Origin: CAZHCA01 sp964530825
GTDB taxonomy: Bacteria; Bacteroidota; Bacteroidia; Chitinophagales; Saprospiraceae
DNA length: 63,381 nt
Assembly: GCA_964530825.1 (NCBI GenBank)
Contig: CAZHCA010000025.1
Location: 1-63,381, forward strand
Direction of reading: 5' to 3'
In this document: one piece after another, positions 7,508 to 16,459 of the stretch
How the letters are laid out: each line of letters starts with the position of its first letter
Numbering within the stretch: the stretch's first letter is position 1
Program-made: the position numbers and the translations under genes
The notes under the pieces: generated by a model
The model's database searches: none
What the model saw: the letters and a program-made list of their open reading frames with translations, nothing else
What the model was told of the DNA's origin: nothing

Positions 7508-7855
7508 TTATTGGATGTTGGTGGCTTGTGATTGATCGTTTCTGGAAATAGTAGCACTGCCCGTGGCCGTGCTGGAATCACGGACCTGTGGACCGCTGTG
7601 AAACTGCTCATCGATCCGGTCGATGAGGTTGTTGTATTCCTGCTCTAGCTGTCGGCGCTCGGCTAAAGAGGCAGTGGGGCCCAATTCTGCAGCTTTCTGC
7701 TGGAAGCTGTGCCAGTCCTGCTGTAACTCATAGGCTGCCTTTTTCTTCTTGGGCGTCGGATCGTTATTCCCTTGGATGACTTCTTGCCCCGTCAGATGCT
7801 GAGCGGAACCAATAAGGATCAACAAGAGAAATAAAATTTTGGAATAAGGTTTCAT
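7508..7855 (-). CDS. Small secreted protein, unknown function
   Basis: A 115-residue protein with a clear signal peptide (KPYSKILFLLLILIGSAQHLTGQ, cleavage expected near residue 23). The mature part is hydrophilic and mostly helical (about 37-85), with a low-complexity Ser/Thr/Asn-rich end. No known domain is recognised. It stands alone between the palindrome and a gap before an oxidoreductase gene. Likely periplasmic. The signal peptide supports a real gene. Confidence 0.7.
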   Translation of the reverse strand: MKPYSKILFLLLILIGSAQHLTGQEVIQGNNDPTPKKKKAAYELQQDWHSFQQKAAELGPTASLAERRQLEQEYNNLIDRIDEQFHSGPQVRDSSTATGSATISRNDQSQATNIQ

Positions 7856-8145
7856 AATTTAAGGAACCAGATTTTTATTTGGTACAATACAAAGATGCAG
7901 GCTCTTTCAAACTAATTCAAGTTAAAAATGCATGGCCTCGACCAGCCCGGATGAATCGTTCATGGGTGCCTACCGTTTATCGACAAAACGACTAAAAAGC
8001 AGGATCTAGTTCCAGTACCCAATACTGGCAGCTAATTTGGCGCCAAGGGATGTTGGTCGACAAAAATTGGGGCCACGATCGATTAAGAGCGCCTGTTCGT
8101 CAACAGGAAATCTTCTTGCCAAATAAGATTTGGATTAACCCAGGA

Positions 8146-9681
8146 TTAAACTTTTGTTTTCTCTTTGTCAATGGCCATACCGCTGGCGAAGCTGGTGTGG
8201 AAGTTACGCCCATCGCGTTGGCAAATTTGTTGCGCAACGCCGCGCCCCGAGAGCATCACGGCGGGAAGGCCACCCCCTACAGCAACCCAGTGGCCGCACA
8301 GATAAAGCCGGTCAATGCCGCGAATCCGGGAAGGTAATTGCTGGAAGGCGGCCTGTGGCGTCATCACCCACCCCTCGTAGCTGCCCCTCCAGTTTTTGGT
8401 AAAGTTCAGAAAGGTCGAGGGGGTGGCCACATCGATCATTTCAGTTTCGTTACCCAGATCGGGAAGGGCTTCTTGCAATTGCTCCCATAGGGTATTGGCA
8501 ATTCGTTCTTTTTCTTCCCAGTATCGCCTGGGCGCTGTCTCTTTTAATTGGGTCCAGTAGGTATAGTTTCGGGTAGGCAGCATCGTTGTAACCAGGGATT
8601 TGCCCTGCGGTGCCAAAGTAGGATCAAAGTGATGGATACGGAGGGGGATCTCATCAACAGCCGTCTCGGGGTCGATCACCAGCGGTGGGTGTGATGGGAG
8701 CACCACCATGTGGGGCAGGTGATCCAGTGGCCGGGGTACGCCGTAAGCCACAAACACCAAAGAAGGAAAGGTAGGGTGACTGTTGAAAAACTTTTCGTAA
8801 GCCGGATCGCGGTAATGGCCTTGCAGCAAGCGGTACACTGTGGTTTGGAGGTCGGCTGCCGAAATAATGTAGTCAGCGAAGTAGGTGCGGCCGTCCTGAA
8901 GACGCAGGCCGTTGGCTTGGTGGTTTTCCCGCAGGATCTCTACCACCGGAGCGTGGTAATGAATTTTTCCCCCCAGCCCATTGTAGCGGTCGACGAGGGC
9001 TTGAGTGAACTTTCTGGATCCGCCTACGGGATACCCGCAATCTCCCCGGTGCATCCAGGCCAGGGTGATCAAACTGAACAGTACCGTCGTATCTGGGTCG
9101 AAAAGGCTTTGAATGGTTCTCTGCAGTAACGGATTTTTAAACTTCTGCGCGTATTGCCGGTGATCGAAACGGGTATAGCGTGCGAATAAGGGGAAAAAGG
9201 GCAACATTTTACCGATCATCCAGAGGCGCTCCCACCAAGACATGACCTCCCAGGTTTTCTCCGAGTCCATCTCGAAGCGACTAAGTTTGCGGATGGCGCG
9301 GGTCATCTGGTGGATGGCATGGCGGTCTTCCGGTGCTTTTTCGGATAATTCCGCCTCGAGACGGTCTACATCGTTGAAAATGCAAATTTCCCGTCCCTGC
9401 TCGTCCCGTACGTGCCCGAAGCTGTCGTGGCGGACGAATTCGAATTCGTCCATCGGTAAGAGTTCATTCCAGCGGCGGTATAATTCGCTGCCCGGTTGCG
9501 TACCGACCAGCCAGTGTATACATGGGTCAATGGTGTAATCTTGCCGGTCCCAGGCGGTACAAACCCCGCCGGCCACGTGCTGGGCTTCGAAGATTTCCGT
9601 ATGGTAGCCGTTCATTTGGAGGTAAGCTCCGGCGGATAATCCGGCTACGCCGCCGCCAATGATCAGGACCCTTTTTGCCAT
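8146..9681 (-). CDS. CrtI-like FAD-dependent oxidoreductase
   Basis: A flavoprotein of the phytoene desaturase/carotenoid isomerase superfamily. It opens with the dinucleotide-binding motif VLIIGGGVAGLSAGAYLQMNG and ends with the family's FAD-contact region (LYLCGHWVAVGGGLPAVMLSGRGVAQQI). The start is set at 9681, two residues before the GxGxxG strand; the longer frame to 9768 adds 29 residues that do not fit the family. Length (511 residues) is normal. No carotenoid genes are close, so desaturation, isomerisation or retinol-type oxidation all remain possible. Confidence 0.85.
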   Translation of the reverse strand: MAKRVLIIGGGVAGLSAGAYLQMNGYHTEIFEAQHVAGGVCTAWDRQDYTIDPCIHWLVGTQPGSELYRRWNELLPMDEFEFVRHDSFGHVRDEQGREICIFNDVDRLEAELSEKAPEDRHAIHQMTRAIRKLSRFEMDSEKTWEVMSWWERLWMIGKMLPFFPLFARYTRFDHRQYAQKFKNPLLQRTIQSLFDPDTTVLFSLITLAWMHRGDCGYPVGGSRKFTQALVDRYNGLGGKIHYHAPVVEILRENHQANGLRLQDGRTYFADYIISAADLQTTVYRLLQGHYRDPAYEKFFNSHPTFPSLVFVAYGVPRPLDHLPHMVVLPSHPPLVIDPETAVDEIPLRIHHFDPTLAPQGKSLVTTMLPTRNYTYWTQLKETAPRRYWEEKERIANTLWEQLQEALPDLGNETEMIDVATPSTFLNFTKNWRGSYEGWVMTPQAAFQQLPSRIRGIDRLYLCGHWVAVGGGLPAVMLSGRGVAQQICQRDGRNFHTSFASGMAIDKEKTKV

Positions 9682-9979
9682 AGCCTTTAATTTTAATAGG
9701 TGAAGGTATGGGTTGCGTACACCTCGGCTTACGCTTATTAAGCTATTGATTTTTAGAGCTCTGGACAATGATGATTTTCAGGTAGCTAGGGTGATCAATG
9801 TCAAATCTGTCTACAATTTGGCAGGAATAGTCGAACGGGTGTGACTTTTTGCTTCAAAAAAAGTACATTTCTCAATAGTTGCGAAAATGTTAAAAATTAG
9901 CATAGAGTTAATGCACTTGCAGGTGCAAATCGCTAATTTGACAGCGCACCATACTTTTCAACTTAAACTATCAGCTACC

Positions 9980-10318
9980 ATGGATAATCCTAATCCAACC
10001 CAAACCGGTACCGATCCAAAAGTCGTGGCGATCGTATCTTACATCACCCTCATCGGTCTGATTATTGCGATTGTGCTCAACAACCCGAAATCGGATCTTG
10101 GTTCTTTCCACATCCGCCAGGCACTAGGGATCACGCTTCTGGCCATTGTTGGGTCTTTTTTGAACATCATTCCCATTCTGGGGCAAATCCTGTACATCGT
10201 TATCATTCTGGGAACCCTTGTGTTGTGGGTCATCGGTCTGGTCAGTGCTGTTCAGGGAGAGAAAAAGCCGGTACCCGTCCTAGGCGAAAAATTTCAGGAA
10301 TGGTTTAGAAGCCTTTAG
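9980..10318 (+). CDS. Small DUF4870-like membrane protein
   Basis: A 112-residue membrane protein with three hydrophobic segments (about 14-33, 47-66, 73-93) and the DPKVVAIVSYITLIGLIIAIVLNN...FHIRQALG pattern of DUF4870/Tic20-like proteins. Function is not known. The start ATG at 9980 matches the family; an upstream in-frame ATG at 9887 would add 31 unlikely residues. It converges on the aminotransferase gene, with a shared hairpin between them. Confidence 0.8.
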   Translation: MDNPNPTQTGTDPKVVAIVSYITLIGLIIAIVLNNPKSDLGSFHIRQALGITLLAIVGSFLNIIPILGQILYIVIILGTLVLWVIGLVSAVQGEKKPVPVLGEKFQEWFRSL

Positions 10319-10347
10319 AGAAAATCTTTGACGTGAGATACCCACAG

Positions 10348-10382
10348 ATGGCAGCTGTCCGGCTTGTGCAGTAGGCTGCCAT
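10348..10382. terminator. Possible shared terminator between convergent genes
   Basis: ATGGCAGC and GCTGCCAT form an 8-bp stem around a 19-base loop, followed on the plus strand by TTTCATCCTTTCTT. It lies between the convergent genes ending at 10318 and 10395. The long loop makes it moderate evidence. Confidence 0.4.
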
Positions 10383-10394
10383 TTCATCCTTTCT

Positions 10395-11690
10395 TCAGGT
10401 TTTGCTGAGCCAATTGCCGATGGCATCCGTTGCTTCCAATAAGTCGGTACAACACAGCTCCATAAACTTGCCGGTAAGCGGCCGTTCCGGGTAACGCTGT
10501 GCGGCCGTTTTCAGCGCCTGCGCCCCGTCGAAATCCACGTACGAAAGCCGTGCGGTAAGTTCTTCGGAGGGCCGGCCGAAATCGTAACTCGGCAGCAGGG
10601 CCACACCCGTATCGCGAAGTAGTTGATCGCAGAGGTCTTCGCTAGTGCGGATGCCGCGTGCCAGCAACCTTTCTTTGTGCTGGTTAAAATTGGGAAAGAG
10701 ATAGAAGCCGCCCTGTGGTTTTGGCGCGTAGACTCCCATCTCGTGCAGTCGGCCGTGCAGGTCTTTTCCGATAGTACGCAAAATGCGCTGGGCGTCGGCC
10801 AGGTAGGCATCAATGGCCGGATCGTCCTGAAATGCCGCCACTGCCGCGTACTGGATCGGTGCGCTGGTCGAAGTGAACGTTTCGCTCGCTACGACTGACA
10901 TGGCCTCCAGGAGCCATTGCATGGAGGGAGGAAAAATAAACATGCCCAATCGCCAACCGCCGGCCCCACACCATTTCGATAGGCCGCTACTGATGATGGT
11001 ACCTTCCGGATAGAACCGAGCAATAGAGACATGCTTCCCCGAGTGGTGCAACTCGCCGTAAATTTCATCCGACAGCAAGATCACTTTATAACGACGGGCG
11101 ACTTCGGCCAGCTTTTTCAGCTTTTCGGTGGTGTAGGTAGTCCCGGTAGGATTGGCTGGATAATTGAGGATCAGGATGCGCGGACGCTCCGGATCGACTG
11201 CGCAGATGTTTTCCAGTTCTTCGGGGCTGATCCGCCAGTCGTTCTCCTGGTGGGTGCGGACCCAATTCACGCGCCGGCCGATGATTTGAGCCTGGGGCGA
11301 GTACGAAACCCAACTAGGCGTGGGAATGACCAGGTCGCCATAATAAACCAGTTGCAGGATAAAAAGTAATTCTTTCGAGCCAGGACCAATGAGCACGTCT
11401 TCGGCTGTGCATGCCATATGCTGTCGCCGTCGGTAAAATTCGGCAATAGCTCGCCGCAGTTCCGGCAGACCTTTCACGGCCAGGTAGTCTTTTTCGTTGG
11501 CGTGCTGGCGCAGGGCCTCTACAACCGGTAACGGAACAGGAAAGGGAGATTGCCCGAATCCGAGTTTGTACACCTTTTTGCCCTCCCACTGAAGTTGTCG
11601 CGACTTTTCATTGATGGCCAGGGTGGCAGATTTCTTCAATCCGCGGATGTTCAGATTGAGATCTACCCGGATGTTTTTTCGCTTCGACAT
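10395..11690 (-). CDS. Class I/II PLP-dependent aminotransferase
   Basis: A 431-residue fold-type I aminotransferase of the aspartate aminotransferase family. The PLP lysine is Lys239 in SSGLSKWCGAGGWRLG; other cofactor and substrate residues are in NYPANPTG (Asn180), LLSDEIYG (Asp208, Tyr211) and the WRLG arginine (Arg247). It should transfer amino groups from an amino acid to a 2-oxo acid. The exact substrate is not evident. It has an N-terminal extension of about 20 residues. It precedes no obvious pathway partner; rpsU lies 50 bases upstream on the same strand. Confidence 0.88.
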   Translation of the reverse strand: MSKRKNIRVDLNLNIRGLKKSATLAINEKSRQLQWEGKKVYKLGFGQSPFPVPLPVVEALRQHANEKDYLAVKGLPELRRAIAEFYRRRQHMACTAEDVLIGPGSKELLFILQLVYYGDLVIPTPSWVSYSPQAQIIGRRVNWVRTHQENDWRISPEELENICAVDPERPRILILNYPANPTGTTYTTEKLKKLAEVARRYKVILLSDEIYGELHHSGKHVSIARFYPEGTIISSGLSKWCGAGGWRLGMFIFPPSMQWLLEAMSVVASETFTSTSAPIQYAAVAAFQDDPAIDAYLADAQRILRTIGKDLHGRLHEMGVYAPKPQGGFYLFPNFNQHKERLLARGIRTSEDLCDQLLRDTGVALLPSYDFGRPSEELTARLSYVDFDGAQALKTAAQRYPERPLTGKFMELCCTDLLEATDAIGNWLSKT

Positions 11691-11740
11691 ACGGGAAGAT
11701 AATAAATTCAGGAAGGACAGCCTGGAAGAGCACTTGGGAG

Positions 11741-11935
11741 TCAGGCCTCCATGGTAGCGCGGATTCTATCGCGGTATTGTGCTTTCAATCGCTCGTTACG
11801 ACGGCGTACGGATGGTTTAGTGAACTCGCGGCGCTTGCGCAACTCCTTAATCATGCCGGCATTTTGATACTTGCGCTTGTAACGTTTCAGCGCCTTGTCA
11901 ATGTTTTCGCCGTCTTTAACTTCAATAATCAGCAT
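11741..11935 (-). CDS. rpsU: 30S ribosomal protein S21
   Basis: A 64-residue basic protein matching bacterial S21: MLIIEVKDGENIDKALKRYK at the start, then RKYQNAGMIKELRKRREFTKPSVRRR. It binds the 30S subunit near the 3' end of 16S rRNA and affects initiation. The start at 11935 is the family start; a longer frame to 11989 adds 18 residues without support. It is followed by the aminotransferase gene on the same strand. Confidence 0.95.
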   Translation of the reverse strand: MLIIEVKDGENIDKALKRYKRKYQNAGMIKELRKRREFTKPSVRRRNERLKAQYRDRIRATMEA

Positions 11936-12064
11936 AGGTTTTTTACGAATTAATCTGAAAAATGTGCTACCCATTAAAAAGAATCCCAAAGATAGTAAAA
12001 AACCAATATGCGGTCCAGGGAAATATATTTCCCGACCGCAATATTATTGCCCGCAACCGATTGA

Positions 12065-13420
12065 TCAGGCTACCGCCGGTGCCGGTCCCACCCGGTTGCG
12101 CCCCTTGACGGTTTGCTTACGCTGTATAGGGTATTCGGTCTCGAAGAAGAACTGGTCCGCCCCGAAAGCGGGTTCTAATTCGTCGAGCCAGATCGCATCG
12201 GGGTGGTATTTTGCAAAGAAGGGGCGGCAAACCCAGTCGGGGTTGCGGCCCTGCAGAAACTGTAGTACAAAAACTTTTTGGCCTTGGACTTCAGAAACCC
12301 CCAGGATGTGCACCTTTCCAGGGCCTGCTGACATGGAGGGGCCGCGAACGGTACGGGCAATGCCGCTTACCTGCTGGTAGGCATCCCGGAATAGATGCCA
12401 GGCACGTTCCAGCGGCACAGCGAAATAATCCTGCGCACCCGTATCGCGGGCTACGAAAAAGTAGTAAGGCACGCAGCCCAGTTCCACCTGTTTTTGCCAC
12501 ATGTCGGCCCAGACGGCTGCGCTGTCATTGATGCCGCGCATGACTGGCGATTGGGTGCGGATGACTGCACCGGTATTGCGCACGCGTTCGATGGCGCGGT
12601 GTACTTCCTTGGTCTCGAGCTCACGGCCGTGGTTGAAGTGAGCCATAAAAGCAATATGCAGTCCCGCAGCCTGCGCCTCTTCGAACAGACGCAATAAATC
12701 GTCGGCGTCGGCATCAGTCGTGAAGCGCTGCGGCCAGTATCCCAACGCTTTGGTACCAAAGCGAATGGTTCGCAGGCGGGGTAGGTCTGCTTGCAAAAGC
12801 GCCTCCACGTAAGTACGGATAATTTTAGTCTTCATGATCATTGGGTCGCCTCCGGTAAACAGGATATCCGTCACCTCCGGATGTTGGCGCAGGTATTTGA
12901 TGATTAGCTCCACATCGCGCATGGCGAATTTGAGATCGTTCATCCCGACAAATTGCGGCCAGCGAAAGCAAAAAGTACAGTAGGCATGGCAGGTCTGCCC
13001 CTGGCTGGGGAAGAAAAGCATGGTCTCGCGGTATTTGTGCTGTACGCCTGTAAGTGCGGTATCCTCGATGTGGGGCACGTTCTGCTCGAGCTGACCGGCT
13101 GGGTGCGGGTTCAGCTCCATTCGTATTTTGTTGGCGATGAGCTTGAGTTCGCCTTTGCTAGCTCCGCTACGCAAGGCAGCGGCCATTTCCGAGAAATGGT
13201 TGGGGGATAGCATGTCATGCTGAGGAAAGGTGAGTATATAGATGGGGTCGCGCTCGTAATTTTCCCAATCGATGAGCTGCTCAACAACGTAGTTGTTAGC
13301 CTTGAAAGGCAAAACATGTCCTACCACTTCAATCGCAAATTTTTCTTCCTCGTTCAGGTAACGTGCTACCTGGGGAATGTCGCGAAAGTTTCGCAGGGTG
13401 TAGGTTAGATATTTATTCAT
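12065..13420 (-). CDS. KamA-family radical SAM protein
   Basis: A 451-residue radical SAM enzyme related to lysine 2,3-aminomutase. The [4Fe-4S] cluster motif CHAYCTFC (Cys144, Cys148, Cys151) is followed by the SAM-binding FTGGDPMIMKT. The KamA-like arrangement includes RTQSPVMRGIND. Family members move amino groups between neighbouring carbons using PLP and SAM. Several Bacteroidota relatives are uncharacterised, so lysine is not assured. No beta-lysine acetyltransferase is next to it. It ends about 130 bases before the rpsU leader region. Confidence 0.85.
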   Translation of the reverse strand: MNKYLTYTLRNFRDIPQVARYLNEEEKFAIEVVGHVLPFKANNYVVEQLIDWENYERDPIYILTFPQHDMLSPNHFSEMAAALRSGASKGELKLIANKIRMELNPHPAGQLEQNVPHIEDTALTGVQHKYRETMLFFPSQGQTCHAYCTFCFRWPQFVGMNDLKFAMRDVELIIKYLRQHPEVTDILFTGGDPMIMKTKIIRTYVEALLQADLPRLRTIRFGTKALGYWPQRFTTDADADDLLRLFEEAQAAGLHIAFMAHFNHGRELETKEVHRAIERVRNTGAVIRTQSPVMRGINDSAAVWADMWQKQVELGCVPYYFFVARDTGAQDYFAVPLERAWHLFRDAYQQVSGIARTVRGPSMSAGPGKVHILGVSEVQGQKVFVLQFLQGRNPDWVCRPFFAKYHPDAIWLDELEPAFGADQFFFETEYPIQRKQTVKGRNRVGPAPAVA

Positions 13421-13832
13421 AGCAATAATATTTATCGGTTAGCGAAAAGGCTTTACGTACCTCATCCTTCTACTGGGGTGCGGGACCCCACGCTTTGAAC
13501 GGCAAACGCAGGGAAAGCCGTTTTAGAAAAGGCCATTCTTGTAAGTCATCCAATGTGCAGGACAACCTGGGATACATAATCGAGCCCGAAGGGATGTCCG
13601 GGTGAACCGCTTGTCCGGGATTTGAGCATGGACAAAGAGGCGGTCGTTCAGTGAAAAAGGTGGGTCATTACACCTACTATTGCTTTAACAATAGTTTTTA
13701 TAGCAACTTTCTAAACAGATAACGCTAAGAAAGGCAAATGGTTGATAAAAAAGCAGGGCTTCCCGCATGAATCGTGAAGCCCTGCTTGTAGTCCGGAAGT
13801 CGAGCGGAACTAACAGTCGCGCTTACAGTACT
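13421..13832. other. Intergenic gap with a terminator, no gene
   Basis: No plausible protein or RNA gene is recognised. The left part is the upstream region of the KamA-like gene. The right part holds the terminator of the DksA-like gene at 13747-13786. Confidence 0.5.
13747..13786 (-). terminator. Rho-independent terminator of the DksA-like gene
   Basis: An 11-bp perfect stem (AGCAGGGCTTC with GAAGCCCTGCT) around a 13-base loop, followed on the minus strand by a run of six T. It starts about 46 bases after the stop of the gene at 13833-14525. Confidence 0.85.
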
Positions 13833-14525
13833 TTAGGATCTGTCTTCTTCGTCATCTTCGTCGCTTTGGGAGGTGATATCATCTTCTTCGGTGTAATTAT
13901 CGAGTTCGTCATCTCCCAGGTCGGAAAAATGGAGGTCGGAATCATCGAACAGCCCGTTTGGGTTGGTGTCAAAGTCATCGGATTCCTCCACATCGTCTTC
14001 GTCGGCGATAGGCGAGGCGTGCTCATCTTTGGGTTTGGCCGGCCGAACGACCTTACTGATGATGACTTTGTCTTTAGGAGAATTTTTTTTGCGCTTGGGT
14101 TTTTCCTGCCCGGATTTTTGCTGTTCTTTTCTTACGGGCCGGCTCGGGGTTGCGGCCTGTGTTTTTGCCGCCAAACTCTTGGTAGTGGTCGGAACGGCTA
14201 TCAACCGCTTTTTGTCGATCAATTCGCCGGTAACCGTACAGATGCCGTAGGTTTTGTTACGGATGCGCACCAAGGCATTTTCCAAATCCTGGATATGCTT
14301 GCGCTGGCGTATGGCCATATTGTTGAGCATCTCTACGTCGTTGTTGATGCTGCTGTCGTCGACCCAGTCGCCACCGTGCTCATCGCTGGTGTTTTCCGTG
14401 ATTTCCAGGACCTGTTCCTGAAGCTGCCCGAGGTGATCGCGCGCTTTTTCAAGTTTGCTGTCAATAAGGTCTTTGAAAAAGGCCAGATCTTCATCTGAAT
14501 AACGTACAACCGAATTATCCGCCAT
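13833..14525 (-). CDS. TraR/DksA-like protein with long acidic tail
   Basis: A 230-residue protein. The first 125 residues follow the DksA/TraR plan: a coiled coil (about 10-85) and the YGICTVTGELIDKKRLIAVPTTTKSLAAK region. Only one of the four zinc-finger cysteines remains, as in many Bacteroidota relatives, so zinc binding is unlikely. DksA-type proteins enter the RNA polymerase secondary channel and tune transcription. Residues 135-230 form a tail that is first basic (KPKRKKNSPKDK) and then very acidic (runs of Asp/Glu), longer than usual. A clear terminator follows; a small gene lies upstream. Confidence 0.85.
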   Translation of the reverse strand: MADNSVVRYSDEDLAFFKDLIDSKLEKARDHLGQLQEQVLEITENTSDEHGGDWVDDSSINNDVEMLNNMAIRQRKHIQDLENALVRIRNKTYGICTVTGELIDKKRLIAVPTTTKSLAAKTQAATPSRPVRKEQQKSGQEKPKRKKNSPKDKVIISKVVRPAKPKDEHASPIADEDDVEESDDFDTNPNGLFDDSDLHFSDLGDDELDNYTEEDDITSQSDEDDEEDRS

Positions 14526-14586
14526 AGTTCTTTTTGAATCAGATTCGTTGGAAAAATAAGCGGAATCCCGGAGGAATTCTACTCAT

Positions 14587-14808
14587 TTACGATCGAAAAA
14601 ATTTCCATCGGCTACCCGCCTTGGCGGGTTTAGTCGTAATCATCTTTTCTTCGACTACCGGTTCGCCGACCGGTTGGGTTGCTTCGGTCTGCCCGGGAGC
14701 GAAATTTTCGATTTGGTCTTCGGGGTACGCCACGTAAGGCTTCATTTCCTCACCTAAGAATTCTTCTTGATGTTCAGGGGATACTGAACGGAATGTAATC
14801 TTCCGCAT
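14587..14808 (-). CDS. Small conserved-looking protein, unknown
   Basis: A 73-residue hydrophilic protein (MRKITFRSVSPEHQEEFLG at the start) with no signal peptide or membrane segment. It fills the gap between the DksA-like gene and the GNAT-nitrilase gene, on the same strand, with 53- to 61-base spacings. Codon use looks like its neighbours. No domain is recognised. A chance frame cannot be excluded. Confidence 0.5.
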   Translation of the reverse strand: MRKITFRSVSPEHQEEFLGEEMKPYVAYPEDQIENFAPGQTEATQPVGEPVVEEKMITTKPAKAGSRWKFFRS

Positions 14809-14861
14809 GTTTGATCGTTTAATAATATGGAAAAAACTAGAATAATTTTTGTTGTAGTACG

Positions 14862-16379
14862 CTACTTCTTTAAAATTATTTCATAAAAGTCCGTTCTTCT
14901 ATCTTTAAGGTTTTTAACACTACCGTACTCGTGAAGTTCTTTGAGCAGCTCTAAATTAATATCGGCCAGCAAGGTCATTTCGGTGTTTGGCGTACATTCG
15001 GCTTTGATCGCATTGTTGGGAAAAGCGAAATCCGAAGGGGTAAAAATCGCCGACTGAGCGTACTGGATGTCCATGTTATTCACCCTCGGTAGGTTGCCTA
15101 CACAACCGGCGATGGCCACGTAGCACTCATTTTCTACTGCTCGCGCCTGGGCGCAGATCCGCACCCGGTTGTACCCATTCTGTGTATCCGTCAGGAAAGG
15201 CACGAACAGGATCTGCAGGCCCTGCTCTGCGTAGATGCGCGATAGCTCCGGGAATTCTACATCGTAGCAGATCAGGATGCCGATTCGGCCGGCATCGGTA
15301 TCGAATACTTTCAACCGGTCGCCCCCGACCATGCCCCAGGCATTCGATTCCGACGGGGTGATATGAATCTTGTAATAATAGTCCCAACTGCCGTCGCGCC
15401 GACACAGATAGGCAATGTTCTTCAGGCTACCGTCAATAACAATAGGCATGCTGCCGGTGATAATATTGACGTTGTAGGCCAGCGCATACTCGATAAATTT
15501 ATCCCGCAACTGCTCGGTGAAAGTAGCCAATTCGCGAATCGCTTTGGCCTCACCCAGATGATTGAATTCGGCCATGAGCGGGGCATTGAAAAACTCTGGG
15601 AACAGAATAAAATCCGACTGATAGTCGCTCACTGCATCGACGAAGTATTCCACCTGGTTGAGCAGCGCGGTGAAATCGGGAAACAGGCGCATTTGCCATT
15701 GTACTAATCCCACGCGCACCACCTCCTTCGGGGCATTGAAAAGTTGCTCTTTTTCTTGGTAGTAAATATTATTCCACTCCAGGAGTGTAGCGTATTCGCG
15801 CGACTCAATGTCGCCGGGCAGATAGCCGCGCAGCACCTTCTTGACGTGGAAATCATTGGCCATCTGAAAGGTGAGTGTCGGGTCAAAAATTTCTCGCAGC
15901 CGCACTTTGTCGATGTACTGACGTGGCGTCAGCTCCTGGGCGTAATTTTGGTAATTGGGGATACGCCCACCGGCCATAATCGAACGCAGGTTCAGCCCTT
16001 CGCACAATTCTTTGCGGGCATCGTACAGGCGCCGGCCCAGCCGCAATCCCCGAAATTCGGGGTGTACAAATAATTCGATTCCATAGAGAACATCGCCCTT
16101 CGGGTCGTGGGTATGGAATTTGTAATTGCCCGTTATTTCTTCGTAGGTATGTGCATCGGTGAATTTGCGCGAGTCGATAATGATCGACAGGGCTACCCCG
16201 GCAACTCGATCGTCAACGATCACGCAAAGCTGACCCTCCGGAAAAAGATCGAGCAGCTTCTGGATTTCATGGGGTTTCCAGGCCCATTCGTCTCCACCAA
16301 TACTGTTGTAAGCCTTATCGAGTGCTTCGTTGAGTCCTAAATAGTCCTCGAACCGCAGATTGCGGAGTTCTACTTTCAT
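14862..16379 (-). CDS. GNAT N-acetyltransferase fused to a nitrilase-family amidohydrolase
   Basis: A 505-residue two-domain enzyme. Residues 1-165 form a GNAT domain (VLYGIELFVHPEFRGLRLGRRLYDARKEL holds the acetyl-CoA loop). Residues 222-505 form a carbon-nitrogen hydrolase with the Glu262-Lys337-Cys371 triad in FPEFFNAP, YYYKIHITPSE and ILICYDVEFPELS. The hydrolase cleaves or forms C-N bonds of amides. This fusion is known across bacteria, but the substrate is unclear. It is near, but divergent from, the ATP-grasp operon starting at 17301, making a joint role possible. Confidence 0.9.
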   Translation of the reverse strand: MKVELRNLRFEDYLGLNEALDKAYNSIGGDEWAWKPHEIQKLLDLFPEGQLCVIVDDRVAGVALSIIIDSRKFTDAHTYEEITGNYKFHTHDPKGDVLYGIELFVHPEFRGLRLGRRLYDARKELCEGLNLRSIMAGGRIPNYQNYAQELTPRQYIDKVRLREIFDPTLTFQMANDFHVKKVLRGYLPGDIESREYATLLEWNNIYYQEKEQLFNAPKEVVRVGLVQWQMRLFPDFTALLNQVEYFVDAVSDYQSDFILFPEFFNAPLMAEFNHLGEAKAIRELATFTEQLRDKFIEYALAYNVNIITGSMPIVIDGSLKNIAYLCRRDGSWDYYYKIHITPSESNAWGMVGGDRLKVFDTDAGRIGILICYDVEFPELSRIYAEQGLQILFVPFLTDTQNGYNRVRICAQARAVENECYVAIAGCVGNLPRVNNMDIQYAQSAIFTPSDFAFPNNAIKAECTPNTEMTLLADINLELLKELHEYGSVKNLKDRRTDFYEIILKK

Positions 16380-16459
16380 GTACAGAGGCTTTATTAATGA
16401 TTATTGCCGCAATTATAATCCTAAGCGTTTGCTTTAGGTTTGCTGTATTCGGAACTGCT

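Noticed and set aside
13767..14498. 243-codon plus-strand frame
   Set aside because: Antisense shadow of the DksA-like gene; no domain and unusual residue composition.
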